DNA of 64,000 nucleotides from Paramesorhizobium deserti (GCF_001558695.1 NZ_LNTU01000001.1:372001-436000); one strand, 5' to 3'; positions 8,639-17,540 are shown, numbered from the stretch's first letter. Program-made: numbers and translations. The notes: generated by a model not told the origin, from the sequence alone.

Positions 8639-9085
8639 GTGTCAGAAGAAAAGAACACGGCCGAGATTATTGAACTCACGACCGAAATCGTCACCGCCTA
8701 TGTCGCCAACAATCCGGTTCCGGCGGGCGAGTTGTCCAGCCTGATCGCTGAAATCCACACGACACTGGCCGGCCTGCAGCCGGGTGCGGCACCCGAAGTT
8801 GCGCCAGCGGAAAAGCCGACGCCGGCGGTTCCCGTCAAGAAGTCGATCACGCCTGATTACATCATCTGCCTCGAAGACGGCAAGAAGTTCAAGTCGCTGA
8901 AGCGGCACCTGATGACCCATTACGGCCTCACCCCGGAAGAATACCGCGCGAAGTGGGATCTTTCCGCCGACTATCCGATGGTCGCGCCGAACTATGCCGC
9001 CGCCCGCTCGGCTCTCGCCAAGGAGATGGGGCTTGGACGCAAGGCCAAGGTGCCGAAGCTGGTCAAGCACAAGAAGGCTGCCTGA
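8639..9085 (+). CDS. mucR: Ros/MucR-family zinc-finger regulator
   Basis: Protein of 148 residues. The prokaryotic zinc finger is Cys77-x2-Asp80-x9-His90-x3-His94, the Cys-Asp-His-His variant found in MucR proteins, embedded in HLMTHYGLTPEEYRAKWDL. The N-terminal ~50 residues are the helical oligomerisation region of this H-NS-like family, and the middle is a Pro/Ala linker. MucR represses many genes through AT-rich sites and controls exopolysaccharide synthesis in Sinorhizobium, Brucella and relatives. The start is GTG with GAGGAG seven bases upstream. The AT-rich leader at 8431-8638 is probably the site of autoregulation, but I could not define an operator. A terminator follows. Confidence 0.93.
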   Translation: MSEEKNTAEIIELTTEIVTAYVANNPVPAGELSSLIAEIHTTLAGLQPGAAPEVAPAEKPTPAVPVKKSITPDYIICLEDGKKFKSLKRHLMTHYGLTPEEYRAKWDLSADYPMVAPNYAAARSALAKEMGLGRKAKVPKLVKHKKAA

Positions 9086-9115
9086 CGCATCGCTCGTCCC
9101 TATCGGACGATCATC

Positions 9116-9155
9116 AAAAAGCTGTCGCCGCTCCTCGCGGCGACGGCTTTTTTTT
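9116..9155 (+). terminator. Rho-independent terminator after mucR
   Basis: Stem GCTGTCGCCGC (9121-9131) with GCGGCGACGGC (9137-9147), five-base loop, flanked by AAAAA upstream and eight T downstream. One G-T pair, otherwise perfect. Confidence 0.93.
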
Positions 9156-9347
9156 GTTTGGGCCATGCACAGCGATTTTCGAGTAGCGAGGATTGCGCTA
9201 TGAGTTGATTCTGGCGCAGCTCACGCCTCCTCCCTCCGTCCGGGAAAGCATAATTCATGCAGAGCAGTCCGATTGTCGAACCGACTGTTCGAGCGCTGTA
9301 AGCATAAGGAGGGATTGCGAAACCTGCTCGCAATAGGAGGTCATTCG

Positions 9348-10061
9348 ATGAAGCTCTCTGCGCCCCTCTATTATCTGAAGCGCAAAGCCAGACTGTTATC
9401 CCGCAAGGAAAACATCCCACTGCACACGGCGCTTGATCATATCGCCCGCCAGGAGGGCTACAGCGGCTGGAGCCTGCTCATGGCCCGGGCATCCGCCAGC
9501 ACACCAGCCGGGAAGCTGTTTTCCCTATTGGCGCCGGGCGATCTGGTGCTGGTGGGCGCGCGACCGGGCCAGGGCAAGACGCTGATGAGCCTCGAACTCG
9601 CCGTCGAAGCCATGAAGGCGGGTGATCGGGGCATGTTCTTCACCCTGGAATACACCGAAAGAGACATCCTGAATCGCTTTCACGTGATCGGGGCGGAATG
9701 GGAGCGCTTCGCCGGGCTGTTTGCGTTCGACTGCTCCGATGCGATCAGCGCCGATCACATCATGGAGCGGCTGGCGTCGGCCCCCCGCGGCACGCTGGTG
9801 GTCATAGACTATTTGCAACTGCTCGATCAAAAACGGGAAAACCCCGCCTTGGCAGTGCAGGTTCGTGCGTTGAAATCCTTTGCGCGGGATCGCGGGCTGA
9901 TCATGGTCTTCATCTCGCAGATCGACCGGTCCTACGACCCGTCGAGGAAGCCCTGTCCGGATATCGGGGATGTCCGGTTGCCGAACCCGCTGGATTTGAC
10001 GCTGTTCGACAAGACCTGCTTCCTGAACAATGGCGAAGCGCGATTCCAGGCTGCAAGTTGA
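9348..10061 (+). CDS. Orphan DnaB-like RecA-fold ATPase
   Basis: Protein of 237 residues. Residues 1-48 form a small helical module (KRKARLLSRKENIPLHTALD...EGYSGWSLL) that I recognise from other alphaproteobacterial small proteins but cannot name. From residue 60 a RecA/DnaB-type motor follows: Walker A GARPGQGKT (70-78), Walker B LVVIDYLQLL with Asp154, and the DnaB H4-like ISQIDR (Gln191). It is about half the size of DnaB and lacks the helicase N-terminal domain, so it is not the replicative helicase. The start at 9348 follows AGGAGG, better than the upstream in-frame start. Function unknown; an ATP-dependent remodelling or DNA-binding role is inferred. No phage genes flank it. Confidence 0.75.
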   Translation: MKLSAPLYYLKRKARLLSRKENIPLHTALDHIARQEGYSGWSLLMARASASTPAGKLFSLLAPGDLVLVGARPGQGKTLMSLELAVEAMKAGDRGMFFTLEYTERDILNRFHVIGAEWERFAGLFAFDCSDAISADHIMERLASAPRGTLVVIDYLQLLDQKRENPALAVQVRALKSFARDRGLIMVFISQIDRSYDPSRKPCPDIGDVRLPNPLDLTLFDKTCFLNNGEARFQAAS

Positions 10062-10239
10062 CGGAGACAATGACGGCTGGCAGCCGGTCCCCCGACCATC
10101 CTCTTTTCACGGAATATTCTCCTCTTTCACAAACGTGTGTCAGGGGGTTGCGCAATGAATAACGGTTTGTTACGTTTCGTTACCGTTCGCTAGTGATCTG
10201 CGCCGAACTTGGGCGGGGGCCCGGCGCAAGGAGGTTGAA

Positions 10240-10344
10240 ATGAGCGATATTGTCAGAACCGCCATTTTTTATTCGATGATGATCATCACGCTCAATATGG
10301 CGCTTGCCATTGCCGTGATGGGACATGACTTCATGCTGCCCTGA
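10240..10344 (+). CDS. Small single-span membrane peptide
   Basis: A 34-codon frame preceded by a perfect AAGGAGG ribosome site at 10229-10235. The product is MSDIVRTA, then a hydrophobic helix (IFYSMMIITLNMALAIAVMG) and a short HDFMLP tail, so a one-pass membrane protein is predicted. It has its own downstream terminator at 10409-10445 and is separated by 178 bases from the ATPase gene upstream, so it looks like an independent small transcription unit. The family is not recognised. The strong ribosome site and terminator support translation. Confidence 0.6.
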   Translation: MSDIVRTAIFYSMMIITLNMALAIAVMGHDFMLP

Positions 10345-10408
10345 GGGTAGCCAGGTTTTCCAATCATCATTTCCTGCCGCAATCGCGGGGGTCAAAGTTT
10401 GAACGGAG

Positions 10409-10445
10409 AAAAGCGTTCCAGAACTTCTGGAACGCTTTTTATTTT
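10409..10445 (+). terminator. Strong, probably bidirectional terminator
   Basis: Near-perfect palindrome: AAAAGCGTTCCAGAA (10409-10423) pairs with TTCTGGAACGCTTTTT (10425-10440), followed by ATTTT. It lies between the small membrane peptide gene and the convergent GMC oxidoreductase gene and can serve both strands. Confidence 0.9.
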
Positions 10446-10459
10446 CTGGAGACTGCATA

Positions 10460-12115
10460 TCAGCTTATGTCCCGCCGACCGCGCGGCGGTAGCTCGTTCA
10501 TCTCATGCGCGAAGACGGCAGGCGGCAGCGGGTCGAGGCCGCGGATGATGTCGGCGCCCTTCTCGCCCACCATGATAGTCGGCGCATTGGTGTTGCAGGA
10601 GGGGACGCGCGGCATCACCGAGGAATCGCAGACGCGCAGGCCCTCGATCCCCCTCACCTTTAGTTCGGGATCGACCACGGCCATCGCATCCGTCCCCATC
10701 TTGCAGGTGCCGACCGGATGGTGATCCGTCTTGGCGTTTGCACAGCCATAATCGAACAAATCCTCGTCCGTCACCGCGCCCGGTCCCGGCAGGCGCTCGG
10801 CGAGCACATAGGCTTTCAGCGCCGGCTGGCTCATGATCTCGCGGGCGATCTTCAGTCCCTCGATCGACATCCTGCGGTCATGCGGATCGCTCCAGTAATT
10901 CGGGTCGATCAGCGGAGCGGCCGCCGGGTCGCTTGAGGCAAGGCGCACCGTGCCGCGTGAGCGGGGATGCAGATAGGCGGAGTTGAGTGTCACTCCGGCA
11001 TTCTTCAGCCGTGCCACGCCCGCTTCGATGCCCGAACCCAGCCCCAGATGGAACTGGATATCAGGCGATCGCGCTTCGGGGTCGGCATACCAGAAGCCGC
11101 CCGTCTCGAAGAGGCTGGAGGCGACGGGACCGGTGCGGAACAGCACGTACTGGATGCCTGCCCAGAGCGTGCGGTGAAGCTTCGCCACATTGTCGTAGGT
11201 GTGATCGCCCGTGCACTCGCAGATGACGAAGAGGTCTAGATGGTCCTGCATGTTCTCGCCGACGCCGGGCAGGTCATGGACGGCAGGCACGCCGACGCTC
11301 CTCAGATGATCCGCCGGGCCGATGCCCGATTGCAGGAGCAGCTTGGGTGAGCCGATCGCGCCTGAAGAGACCAGCACCTCGCGCGAGGCGCGGATGATCT
11401 CCACGCCTCCGCCACGCGCCACCTCGACGCCGACGGCCCTGCCCTTCTCGACGACGATGCGCGTCACCCGCGCGCCGAGGCGGACGGTCAGGTTCTTCCG
11501 GTCGCGGATGGGGCCGAGATAGGCCATCGCAGCCGAAGAACGGCGCTTGTCGCGCTGGGTCAGCTGATAGAAGCCGACGCCCGCCTGCCGGCGGCCGTTG
11601 AAATCGTGATTATAGGGGATGCCCAGTTCCTGCCCGGCGCGGATATAGGCGTCGCAGATCGGCAGCGTCGCCGCCGGCATGGAGACGCCGAGCGGTCCGC
11701 CATAGGCATGATGATCGTCGGCGAAGCGCTGGTTGTCCTCGGCGCGCTTGAAATAGGGCAACACCGAACGGTAGTTCCAGCCGGCGCAGCCATCCTCCTC
11801 TTCCCACAGGTCGTAATCGGCGGCATTGCCGCGGGTATAGAGCTGGGCATTGATCGACGAGCCGCCGCCGACCACCTTGGCCTGGGTATAGCGCAGCACG
11901 CGACCCTTCATATGCTTCTGCGGCACGGTTTCCCAGCCCCAGCTCGCCACGCCCTTGGTCATCTTGGCGAAACCGGCCGGCATGTGGAAAAGCGGGTTCC
12001 AGTCGCCGCCGCCCGCCTCTAGCAGCAGCACGCGGACGGAAGGGTCTTCGCTCAACCGATTGGCGAGAACGCAGCCGGCAGGCCCGGCCCCGGTGATGAT
12101 ATAGTCGTATTCCAT
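10460..12115 (-). CDS. GMC-family FAD-dependent alcohol/choline dehydrogenase
   Basis: Protein of 551 residues. The FAD-binding dinucleotide fold is at the N-terminus (YIITGAGPAGCVLANRL) and the GMC signature follows (VGGGSSINAQLYTRG). The C-terminal catalytic HHPVGTCKMG and NTNAPTIMVGEKGAD are typical of choline dehydrogenase-like members (BetA/AlkJ group). The ATG at 12115 is preceded by GGGAGGA; a GTG four codons upstream lies inside that ribosome site and is unlikely. It ends the cluster that begins with an ABC transporter, so oxidation of an imported alcohol or sugar alcohol is inferred. No betaine genes are nearby, so BetA itself is unlikely. Confidence 0.85.
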   Translation of the reverse strand: MEYDYIITGAGPAGCVLANRLSEDPSVRVLLLEAGGGDWNPLFHMPAGFAKMTKGVASWGWETVPQKHMKGRVLRYTQAKVVGGGSSINAQLYTRGNAADYDLWEEEDGCAGWNYRSVLPYFKRAEDNQRFADDHHAYGGPLGVSMPAATLPICDAYIRAGQELGIPYNHDFNGRRQAGVGFYQLTQRDKRRSSAAMAYLGPIRDRKNLTVRLGARVTRIVVEKGRAVGVEVARGGGVEIIRASREVLVSSGAIGSPKLLLQSGIGPADHLRSVGVPAVHDLPGVGENMQDHLDLFVICECTGDHTYDNVAKLHRTLWAGIQYVLFRTGPVASSLFETGGFWYADPEARSPDIQFHLGLGSGIEAGVARLKNAGVTLNSAYLHPRSRGTVRLASSDPAAAPLIDPNYWSDPHDRRMSIEGLKIAREIMSQPALKAYVLAERLPGPGAVTDEDLFDYGCANAKTDHHPVGTCKMGTDAMAVVDPELKVRGIEGLRVCDSSVMPRVPSCNTNAPTIMVGEKGADIIRGLDPLPPAVFAHEMNELPPRGRRDIS

Positions 12116-12215
12116 GTTTCCTCCCACCGCTTCTCCTCAAGCGGTTCATTTCCGAATAGACACGCCGGCGGGACAGAGGGGGGCGCCTAGCGATTCCATT
12201 GAACCAAGAACCGCT

Positions 12216-12992
12216 CTACAGCCGGCTGACCGACAAAGCGCCGTCAGCGTTGATGACCGAGCCGGTAGCAAAGGAGAACGCACCGCTCGCCAGCGCTGCG
12301 GCGATACGGCCGATATCCTCCGGCTCGCCCCAGCGTTTCACCGGGACCAGACCCTCGCCGATCAGCCTTTCATATTTCTCCGCGACGCCTGCGGTCATAT
12401 CCGAGCGGATGATGCCCGGGCGGATCTCGAAACAATCAATACCGGTTCCGGCGAGCCGCAGCGCCAGCCCCTGGCTGAAGGCGGCAAGTGCTGCCTTGGT
12501 CATGCAATAGTCGAGCCTTTCGGGCGAGGTCATCTCAGCCGAGATCGAGGTGATATTGATGATCGAGCGCGGATGGTCGCCTGGCTGCGCGCCAAGCATC
12601 ATGCGCAGCGCTTCCTGCGTGAAGAACACCGTGCCACGCAGATTGACCGCGACGATGGTATCAAAATTTTCCGGCTCGAGCTCGAGGAAATCGCCGCGCT
12701 GTACGGAGGCGATGCCGGCATTGTTGACGAGGCAGTCGATGCGGCCGAAATGCTCGATGATCCTCTCCACCGTTGCCGCATGGCCGCCTATGTCTGCGAG
12801 ATCGGAAACGAGGAACAGCGTCTTCGCGCCCAGCGCTTCCAGCGTGGCGACAGCGGCGGAGCTTGCCTCATCCGCCTCCCGGTCAGTGATGGCGAGATCG
12901 AAGCCGGCGCCGGCCAGCGCCTTGGCGATCGCGAGGCCAATGCCGCGCCGGGCGCCGGTCACCAGTGCAACAGGCCTTGTCCTTCCGCTCAT
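12216..12992 (-). CDS. Short-chain dehydrogenase/reductase
   Basis: Classical SDR of 258 residues: NAD(P)-binding TGARRGIG (residues 13-20), NNAG near 91, and the catalytic Ser-Tyr-Lys set in ITSISAEMTSPERLDYCMTK. It resembles the group annotated as 3-ketoacyl-ACP reductases, although FabG proper is encoded elsewhere in rhizobia. The upstream ~150 bases hold a palindromic repeat pair rather than an obvious promoter, so the gene is probably read through from the GMC and transporter genes. It may act after the GMC enzyme or interconvert an alcohol and a ketone; the substrate is unknown. Confidence 0.85.
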   Translation of the reverse strand: MSGRTRPVALVTGARRGIGLAIAKALAGAGFDLAITDREADEASSAAVATLEALGAKTLFLVSDLADIGGHAATVERIIEHFGRIDCLVNNAGIASVQRGDFLELEPENFDTIVAVNLRGTVFFTQEALRMMLGAQPGDHPRSIINITSISAEMTSPERLDYCMTKAALAAFSQGLALRLAGTGIDCFEIRPGIIRSDMTAGVAEKYERLIGEGLVPVKRWGEPEDIGRIAAALASGAFSFATGSVINADGALSVSRL

Positions 12993-12998
12993 GTGCGC

Positions 12999-13122
12999 GC
13001 CCCCTCACCCGGCTCGCTTCGCGAGCCACCCTCTCCCCGCGGGGGAGAGGAAAAGCCGTCATTGCGACCGGCGCTCTTCTCCCCCATGGGGAGAAGATGG
13101 CCCGAAGGGCCGGATGAGGGGG
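12999..13122. repeat. Intergenic inverted repeat pair
   Basis: Two hairpins in opposite orientation: CCCCTCACCCGGC...CTCTCCCC on the left and CTTCTCCCCCATGGGGAGAAG with GGCCGGATGAGGGG on the right. Each contains inner palindromes such as GGCTCGCTTCGCGAGCC and GGCCCGAAGGGCC. It is a REP/BIME-like element between the two oxidoreductase genes and could shape mRNA stability. Confidence 0.75.
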
Positions 13123-13146
13123 ACTTCGTTGCCATTGACGAGGGCA

Positions 13147-14655
13147 TCATGCCGCGAGGTCCTTTCTCGTGATGTGATCGGCGACGCGCAGCGCCTGCGC
13201 GGCGATCGTCAGCGCCGGATTGACCGCGGCTGATGTCGGCAGAAAGCCCGCATCGACGACGAAGAGATTGGGATGATCAAAGGCGCGGCACCAGATATCG
13301 AGCGGCGCGACGGCCGGATCATTGCCTATGCGCACCGTGCCGCACTGGTGCGACGGGGTGCGCTTGTCGAAGGCGCGGGCGAGCACCAGCGGAAAGCCCG
13401 CTTTGCGCAGCACGGATTTGAGCTTCGCCACCAGTTGCTGATGCGCTTTCCAGTTGGTGCGCCGCCATTGCAGGACGATGCGCTCGCCATCGACCATGAC
13501 GCGGCTTTCCGGCGACGGCAGATCCTCGCTCATGGCGTAGAAATCGATGGCATGGGCGGAGATGGCATTGAGCAGCCTTTCCGGCACGCGCGGCAGATTG
13601 CCCTTCAGGATCGCACCGGAGACGCGGCCGAGCAGTTGCACATTGCCGAGCGGCAGCCCGCCCTCCCCGTCGGAGAGATAGAAATCGTTGAAGCCGAAGG
13701 TCTTCTGATAGACGGAATCGTTGCGGTACCACGGGCTGACGGCCAGTACGGCCGAGGAATTGTGGTTCATGAAGTTCCGTCCCACCTGATCGGAGCGGTT
13801 GGCGAGGCCCGCAGGGTTGGCGTCATTGGCCGAGCGCAGAAGCAGCGCCGCCGACTGCACCGCTCCGGCCGAGAGGATCACCAGCTTCGGCCGCAGCACG
13901 CGCTCTTCGCCATTATGGGCGTAATGGACGGCGGTGATGGTGCGGCCATCGGGCGCCGTTTCGAGCCGCGTCACCCTGGAATGAACCTGCAGGCGCACAT
14001 TCCCATGCTTGAGGGCGAGGGCCAGCGCCGTCGTCTCGGCATCCATCTTGCCGTCGAAGCAGTTGGGATGGGCGTCCCACGGCGTCTTGGCCTTGGCGAG
14101 CCAGCAATCGATATCGATGCCGAGCGGCAGCGAGAAGGGATGCATTCCCGCCGCCTTCAGCCGCTCGCGGACGGTGGCGATCGCCGGCTCGTCGGCGACG
14201 GGCGAAAAGGCGTAGGGTCTGGAATGGGGCGGCTCCGTCGGGTCCTCGCCAAGCGCGCCGCGCACCTGATAGAGTTCCTCCGCCCTGCAATACCAGGGCT
14301 CCAGCTCCTCATAGGGGAACGGCCAGGCGGGCGAGACGCCCTCCGGGTGCCGCATCTCTGCGAAATCCTCGCGGCGGTAGCGCGTCAGCACCGCGCCATA
14401 GAATTTCGAATTGCCACCGACATTATAGTAATTGCCAGGGTTGAAGCCTTTTCCGTCAACCTCGTACCAGGTTTCCTTCGGGCGGAAATGGCCGCGCTGA
14501 AAAATGGCGCGCTGGTCGCGATTGACTGGCAGATCCTCGATATGGCCGCCGGCTTCGAGGATGAGGATTTCCGCTCCGGAAGGCGCGAGGCCGGCGGCGA
14601 TTGTCGCGCCGCCGATGCCGGAGCCGATGATGACGATATCCGGGGAGGACGTCAT
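13147..14655 (-). CDS. GMC-family oxidoreductase (gluconate dehydrogenase-like group)
   Basis: Protein of 502 residues with an N-terminal FAD fold (IVIIGSGIGGATIAAGLAPSG), an ADP-binding E (ILEAGG), and a C-terminal TPSHQCGTVRIGNDP carrying the catalytic His region, then VDAGFLPTSAAVNPALTIAAQALR. It belongs to the subgroup near gluconate/sorbosone dehydrogenase large subunits rather than the choline dehydrogenase type encoded downstream. It starts five bases after the ABC ATPase stop, so it is in the transporter operon. Oxidation of the imported polyol or sugar acid is inferred. The upstream in-frame extension is low-complexity antisense of the ATPase gene and was discarded. Confidence 0.85.
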   Translation of the reverse strand: MTSSPDIVIIGSGIGGATIAAGLAPSGAEILILEAGGHIEDLPVNRDQRAIFQRGHFRPKETWYEVDGKGFNPGNYYNVGGNSKFYGAVLTRYRREDFAEMRHPEGVSPAWPFPYEELEPWYCRAEELYQVRGALGEDPTEPPHSRPYAFSPVADEPAIATVRERLKAAGMHPFSLPLGIDIDCWLAKAKTPWDAHPNCFDGKMDAETTALALALKHGNVRLQVHSRVTRLETAPDGRTITAVHYAHNGEERVLRPKLVILSAGAVQSAALLLRSANDANPAGLANRSDQVGRNFMNHNSSAVLAVSPWYRNDSVYQKTFGFNDFYLSDGEGGLPLGNVQLLGRVSGAILKGNLPRVPERLLNAISAHAIDFYAMSEDLPSPESRVMVDGERIVLQWRRTNWKAHQQLVAKLKSVLRKAGFPLVLARAFDKRTPSHQCGTVRIGNDPAVAPLDIWCRAFDHPNLFVVDAGFLPTSAAVNPALTIAAQALRVADHITRKDLAA

Positions 14656-14660
14656 CAGGA

Positions 14661-15776
14661 TCAGCCGATGCGCAACTGGCTCTTCGGGTCGAAGAACACG
14701 GCCTTGTCGAGATTGAAGGCGAGCTTGGCCTTCTGGCCGACCGCGATGTTGGCGTCGGCGCGTAGCCGCGCCACGACTTCCTTGCCGCCGAGATGGGTGA
14801 CGGCGAAGGTGTCGGAACCGGCGGGCTCCACCACCTCGATCAGGCAATCGCCTTCGGCCAGCGAATGCGCCTTGCGGTCCGCGCCGTCGGGATCAGTGAG
14901 CGCCTCCGGGCGGATGCCGAAGATGACCTCCTTGCCCTTATAGGCGACGAGCTTGCTCGCCGCGCCATTGACCGGCAAGGTGAGCGGTCCGCCCTCGGGA
15001 CGGTCGAGCGACACGCTGACGCCCGTCGGGCCATCCTCGATCCTGGCCGTCAGGAGATTCATGGCGGGCGAGCCCATGAAATCGGCAACGAACATGTTGG
15101 CGGGGCTGTTATAGATTTCCGCCGGCGTGCCGAACTGCTGCAGCACGCCGTCCTTCAAGACCGCGATCTTGGTGGCGAGCGTCATGGCCTCGATCTGGTC
15201 ATGCGTGACATAGACGATGGTCGTCTTCATGCGGTGGTGCAGGCGCTTGATCTCAGTGCGCATGTCGACGCGGAGCTTGGCGTCCAGGTTCGACAGTGGC
15301 TCGTCGAAGAGGAAGACCTGCGGATTGCGCACCAGCGCCCGGCCCATGGCGACGCGCTGGCGCTGGCCGCCGGAGAGCTGGCTCGGCTTGCGGTCGAGCA
15401 GATGGCCGATCTGCAGCGTCTCGGCGACGGATTTGATCGCCTTCTCGCGCTCGGCCTTGGGCACGCCGCGGATCTCCATGCCGAAGCCGATGTTCCCGGC
15501 AACGGTCATGTTGGGATAGAGCGCGTAGGACTGGAAGACCATGGCGATATCGCGCTGCGAGGGATGCAGCCCCGCCACCGAGCGGCCGTTGATGAGGATT
15601 TCGCCGGATGTGATCGGCTCCAGCCCGGCGATGCAGTTGAGCAACGTGGACTTGCCGCAGCCGGAAGGGCCGACGAGGACTAGGAAGCCGCCCTCCTCGA
15701 TCTCGATGTTGATATCCCTAAGGATCGGCACAGTGCCATAGGACTTGTGAAGGTTCTTGATAGCCAGAAACGACAT
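14661..15776 (-). CDS. Sugar ABC transporter ATP-binding protein (UgpC/MalK type)
   Basis: Protein of 371 residues: Walker A GPSGCGKS (37-44), signature LSGGQRQRVAMGRAL, Walker B VFLFDEPLSNLD, H-loop VYVTHDQ, and a C-terminal regulatory OB-type region from about 240 (FVADFMGSPAMNLL). This is the CUT1 carbohydrate importer ATPase layout. It lies directly after two permease genes and the binding-protein gene, so the importer is complete. Confidence 0.93.
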   Translation of the reverse strand: MSFLAIKNLHKSYGTVPILRDINIEIEEGGFLVLVGPSGCGKSTLLNCIAGLEPITSGEILINGRSVAGLHPSQRDIAMVFQSYALYPNMTVAGNIGFGMEIRGVPKAEREKAIKSVAETLQIGHLLDRKPSQLSGGQRQRVAMGRALVRNPQVFLFDEPLSNLDAKLRVDMRTEIKRLHHRMKTTIVYVTHDQIEAMTLATKIAVLKDGVLQQFGTPAEIYNSPANMFVADFMGSPAMNLLTARIEDGPTGVSVSLDRPEGGPLTLPVNGAASKLVAYKGKEVIFGIRPEALTDPDGADRKAHSLAEGDCLIEVVEPAGSDTFAVTHLGGKEVVARLRADANIAVGQKAKLAFNLDKAVFFDPKSQLRIG

Positions 15777-15779
15777 GAC

Positions 15780-16661
15780 TTATCCCTTGACTGCGCCGGA
15801 CATCAGGCCACGCACGAAGTAGCGGCCGGCGACGATATAGACGAGAAGTGTGGGAAGGGCGGCGAGGATCGCGCCCGCGAAATGGACGTTATATTCCTTC
15901 ACGCCCGTCGAGGAGTTCACCAGATTGTTGAGCGCCACCGTCATCGGCGTGCTGGTCGTATCCGAGAAGGAGGCGCCGAACAGGAAGTCGTTCCAGATAT
16001 TGGTGAACTGCCAGATGACAGAGACGACGATGATCGGCCCGGAGGACGGCAGAAGGATGCGCCAGAAGATCTGGAAGAAGCTGGCGCCGTCGATCTGCGC
16101 GGCCCGCACCAGCTCGGTCGGAAACGCCGCGTAATAATTGCGGAAATAGAGCGTGGTGAAGCCGAGGCCATAGACCACATGGACCAGCACCAGGCCGGGA
16201 ATGGAGCCGGCAAGGCCGAGCAGGCCAAGGATGCGGGCCATCGGGATCAGCACGATCTGGAACGGAATGAAGCAGGCGAGCAGCAGCATGCCGAACATGA
16301 TGTTGGAGCCGCGGAATTCCCATTTTGTCAGGACATAGCCGTTGAGCGCGCCGAGCACGGTGGAGATGGCGACGGCCGGCACGACCATCAGGATCGAATT
16401 GATGAAATAGGGCTTCAGGCCCGTCGGCTGGACGCCGATCTGGGCGGTGGACCAGGCCGAAAGCCAGGGCGCGATGGTCCACTCATGCGGCAGCGACAGC
16501 ATGCCGCCCTGGCGGATTTCGTCGAGCGGCTTCACCGAGTTGACAAGCATGACGTAGAGCGGCAGCAGGTAATAGATCGCAAAGAGGATCAGCGCCGCAT
16601 AGATCAGCGCGCGGGTCAGCTTGCCGTGATTGATGACATTGTCAGGGCTTTGGGCGCTCAT
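15780..16661 (-). CDS. Sugar ABC transporter permease (MalG type)
   Basis: Inner-membrane protein of 293 residues with six predicted spans. The EAA loop, which contacts the ATPase, reads EAA-like in AAFPTELVRAAQIDGASFFQIFWRILLP. The C-terminal KG ending is typical of MalG-type subunits. It follows the partner permease immediately and precedes the ATPase by three bases. Confidence 0.92.
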   Translation of the reverse strand: MSAQSPDNVINHGKLTRALIYAALILFAIYYLLPLYVMLVNSVKPLDEIRQGGMLSLPHEWTIAPWLSAWSTAQIGVQPTGLKPYFINSILMVVPAVAISTVLGALNGYVLTKWEFRGSNIMFGMLLLACFIPFQIVLIPMARILGLLGLAGSIPGLVLVHVVYGLGFTTLYFRNYYAAFPTELVRAAQIDGASFFQIFWRILLPSSGPIIVVSVIWQFTNIWNDFLFGASFSDTTSTPMTVALNNLVNSSTGVKEYNVHFAGAILAALPTLLVYIVAGRYFVRGLMSGAVKG

Positions 16662-17540
16662 TTAGCGTTTCTCCCCGCGCAGTTCGGAATAAAGATAGGG
16701 AATGATGATCGAGAAGATCATCACCAGCATGATGATGGCCGATGAGGCGCCGATGCCCATCGAGTTGCGGGTGAAGGTGTAGGAATACATGAAGGTCGCC
16801 GGCAGCTCGGTCGCCTGCCCCGGACCGCCGCCGGTCAGCGCGATGATCAAATCATAGGCCTTGATCGCGAGATGGGCGAGAACGACGAAGGCGGAGAGAA
16901 AGACCGGGCGCATCAGCGGAATGATGATGCGGCGGTAGATGGTAATCGTCGAGGCGCCATCGATCTGCGCCGCCTTGATGATCTCGTTGTCGACGCCGCG
17001 CAGGCCCGCCAGGAACATCGCCATGACGAAACCCGAGGACTGCCAGACCGCGGCGATGACGACGGTGTAGATCGCCATGTGGCGGTCCTTGATCCAGTTG
17101 AAGGCGAAGCTCGTCCAGCCAAGCTGGTGCATGGTGTTCTCCAGCCCGATGCCGGGATCGAGGAACCATTTCCAGGCCGTGCCGGTGACGATGAAGGAAA
17201 GCGCCATGGGATAGAGATAGATCGGGCGCAGCAGGCCTTCGGCCCGGATCTTCTGGTCGAGCAGGATGGCGAGCCCGAGGCCGATGACGGAGGAGATCAG
17301 GATATAGAGCGAGGCGAAGATGCCGAGATTGGTGATCGCCCGCCACCAATGCGGCAGCCTCCAGAGCTTATAGTAATTCTCCAGCCCGACGAACCCGTAG
17401 GAGGGCAGCATCCGGCTGTTGGTCAGCGAGAGATAGCCCGTATAGAGGATAAACCCGTAAACGAAGATCAGGATCAGGAGGAAGCTCGGGCTCACCACGA
17501 GCTTGGGCACCCAATCCTGCAAACGGCTGCGCGTGTTCAT
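16662..17540 (-). CDS. Sugar ABC transporter permease (MalF type)
   Basis: Inner-membrane protein of 292 residues with six predicted spans and the EAA-type loop GVDNEIIKAAQIDGASTITIYRRIIIPLMRP. The start at 17540 is preceded by GTGAGGCG; an upstream in-frame start would add 17 polar residues without a ribosome site. It pairs with the MalG-type permease directly downstream. Confidence 0.92.
   Translation of the reverse strand: MNTRSRLQDWVPKLVVSPSFLLILIFVYGFILYTGYLSLTNSRMLPSYGFVGLENYYKLWRLPHWWRAITNLGIFASLYILISSVIGLGLAILLDQKIRAEGLLRPIYLYPMALSFIVTGTAWKWFLDPGIGLENTMHQLGWTSFAFNWIKDRHMAIYTVVIAAVWQSSGFVMAMFLAGLRGVDNEIIKAAQIDGASTITIYRRIIIPLMRPVFLSAFVVLAHLAIKAYDLIIALTGGGPGQATELPATFMYSYTFTRNSMGIGASSAIIMLVMIFSIIIPYLYSELRGEKR

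Noticed and set aside
13273-14943. A 556-codon plus-strand frame opposite the second GMC gene
   Set aside because: Antisense shadow of strong coding sequence; no ribosome site and no recognisable domains.
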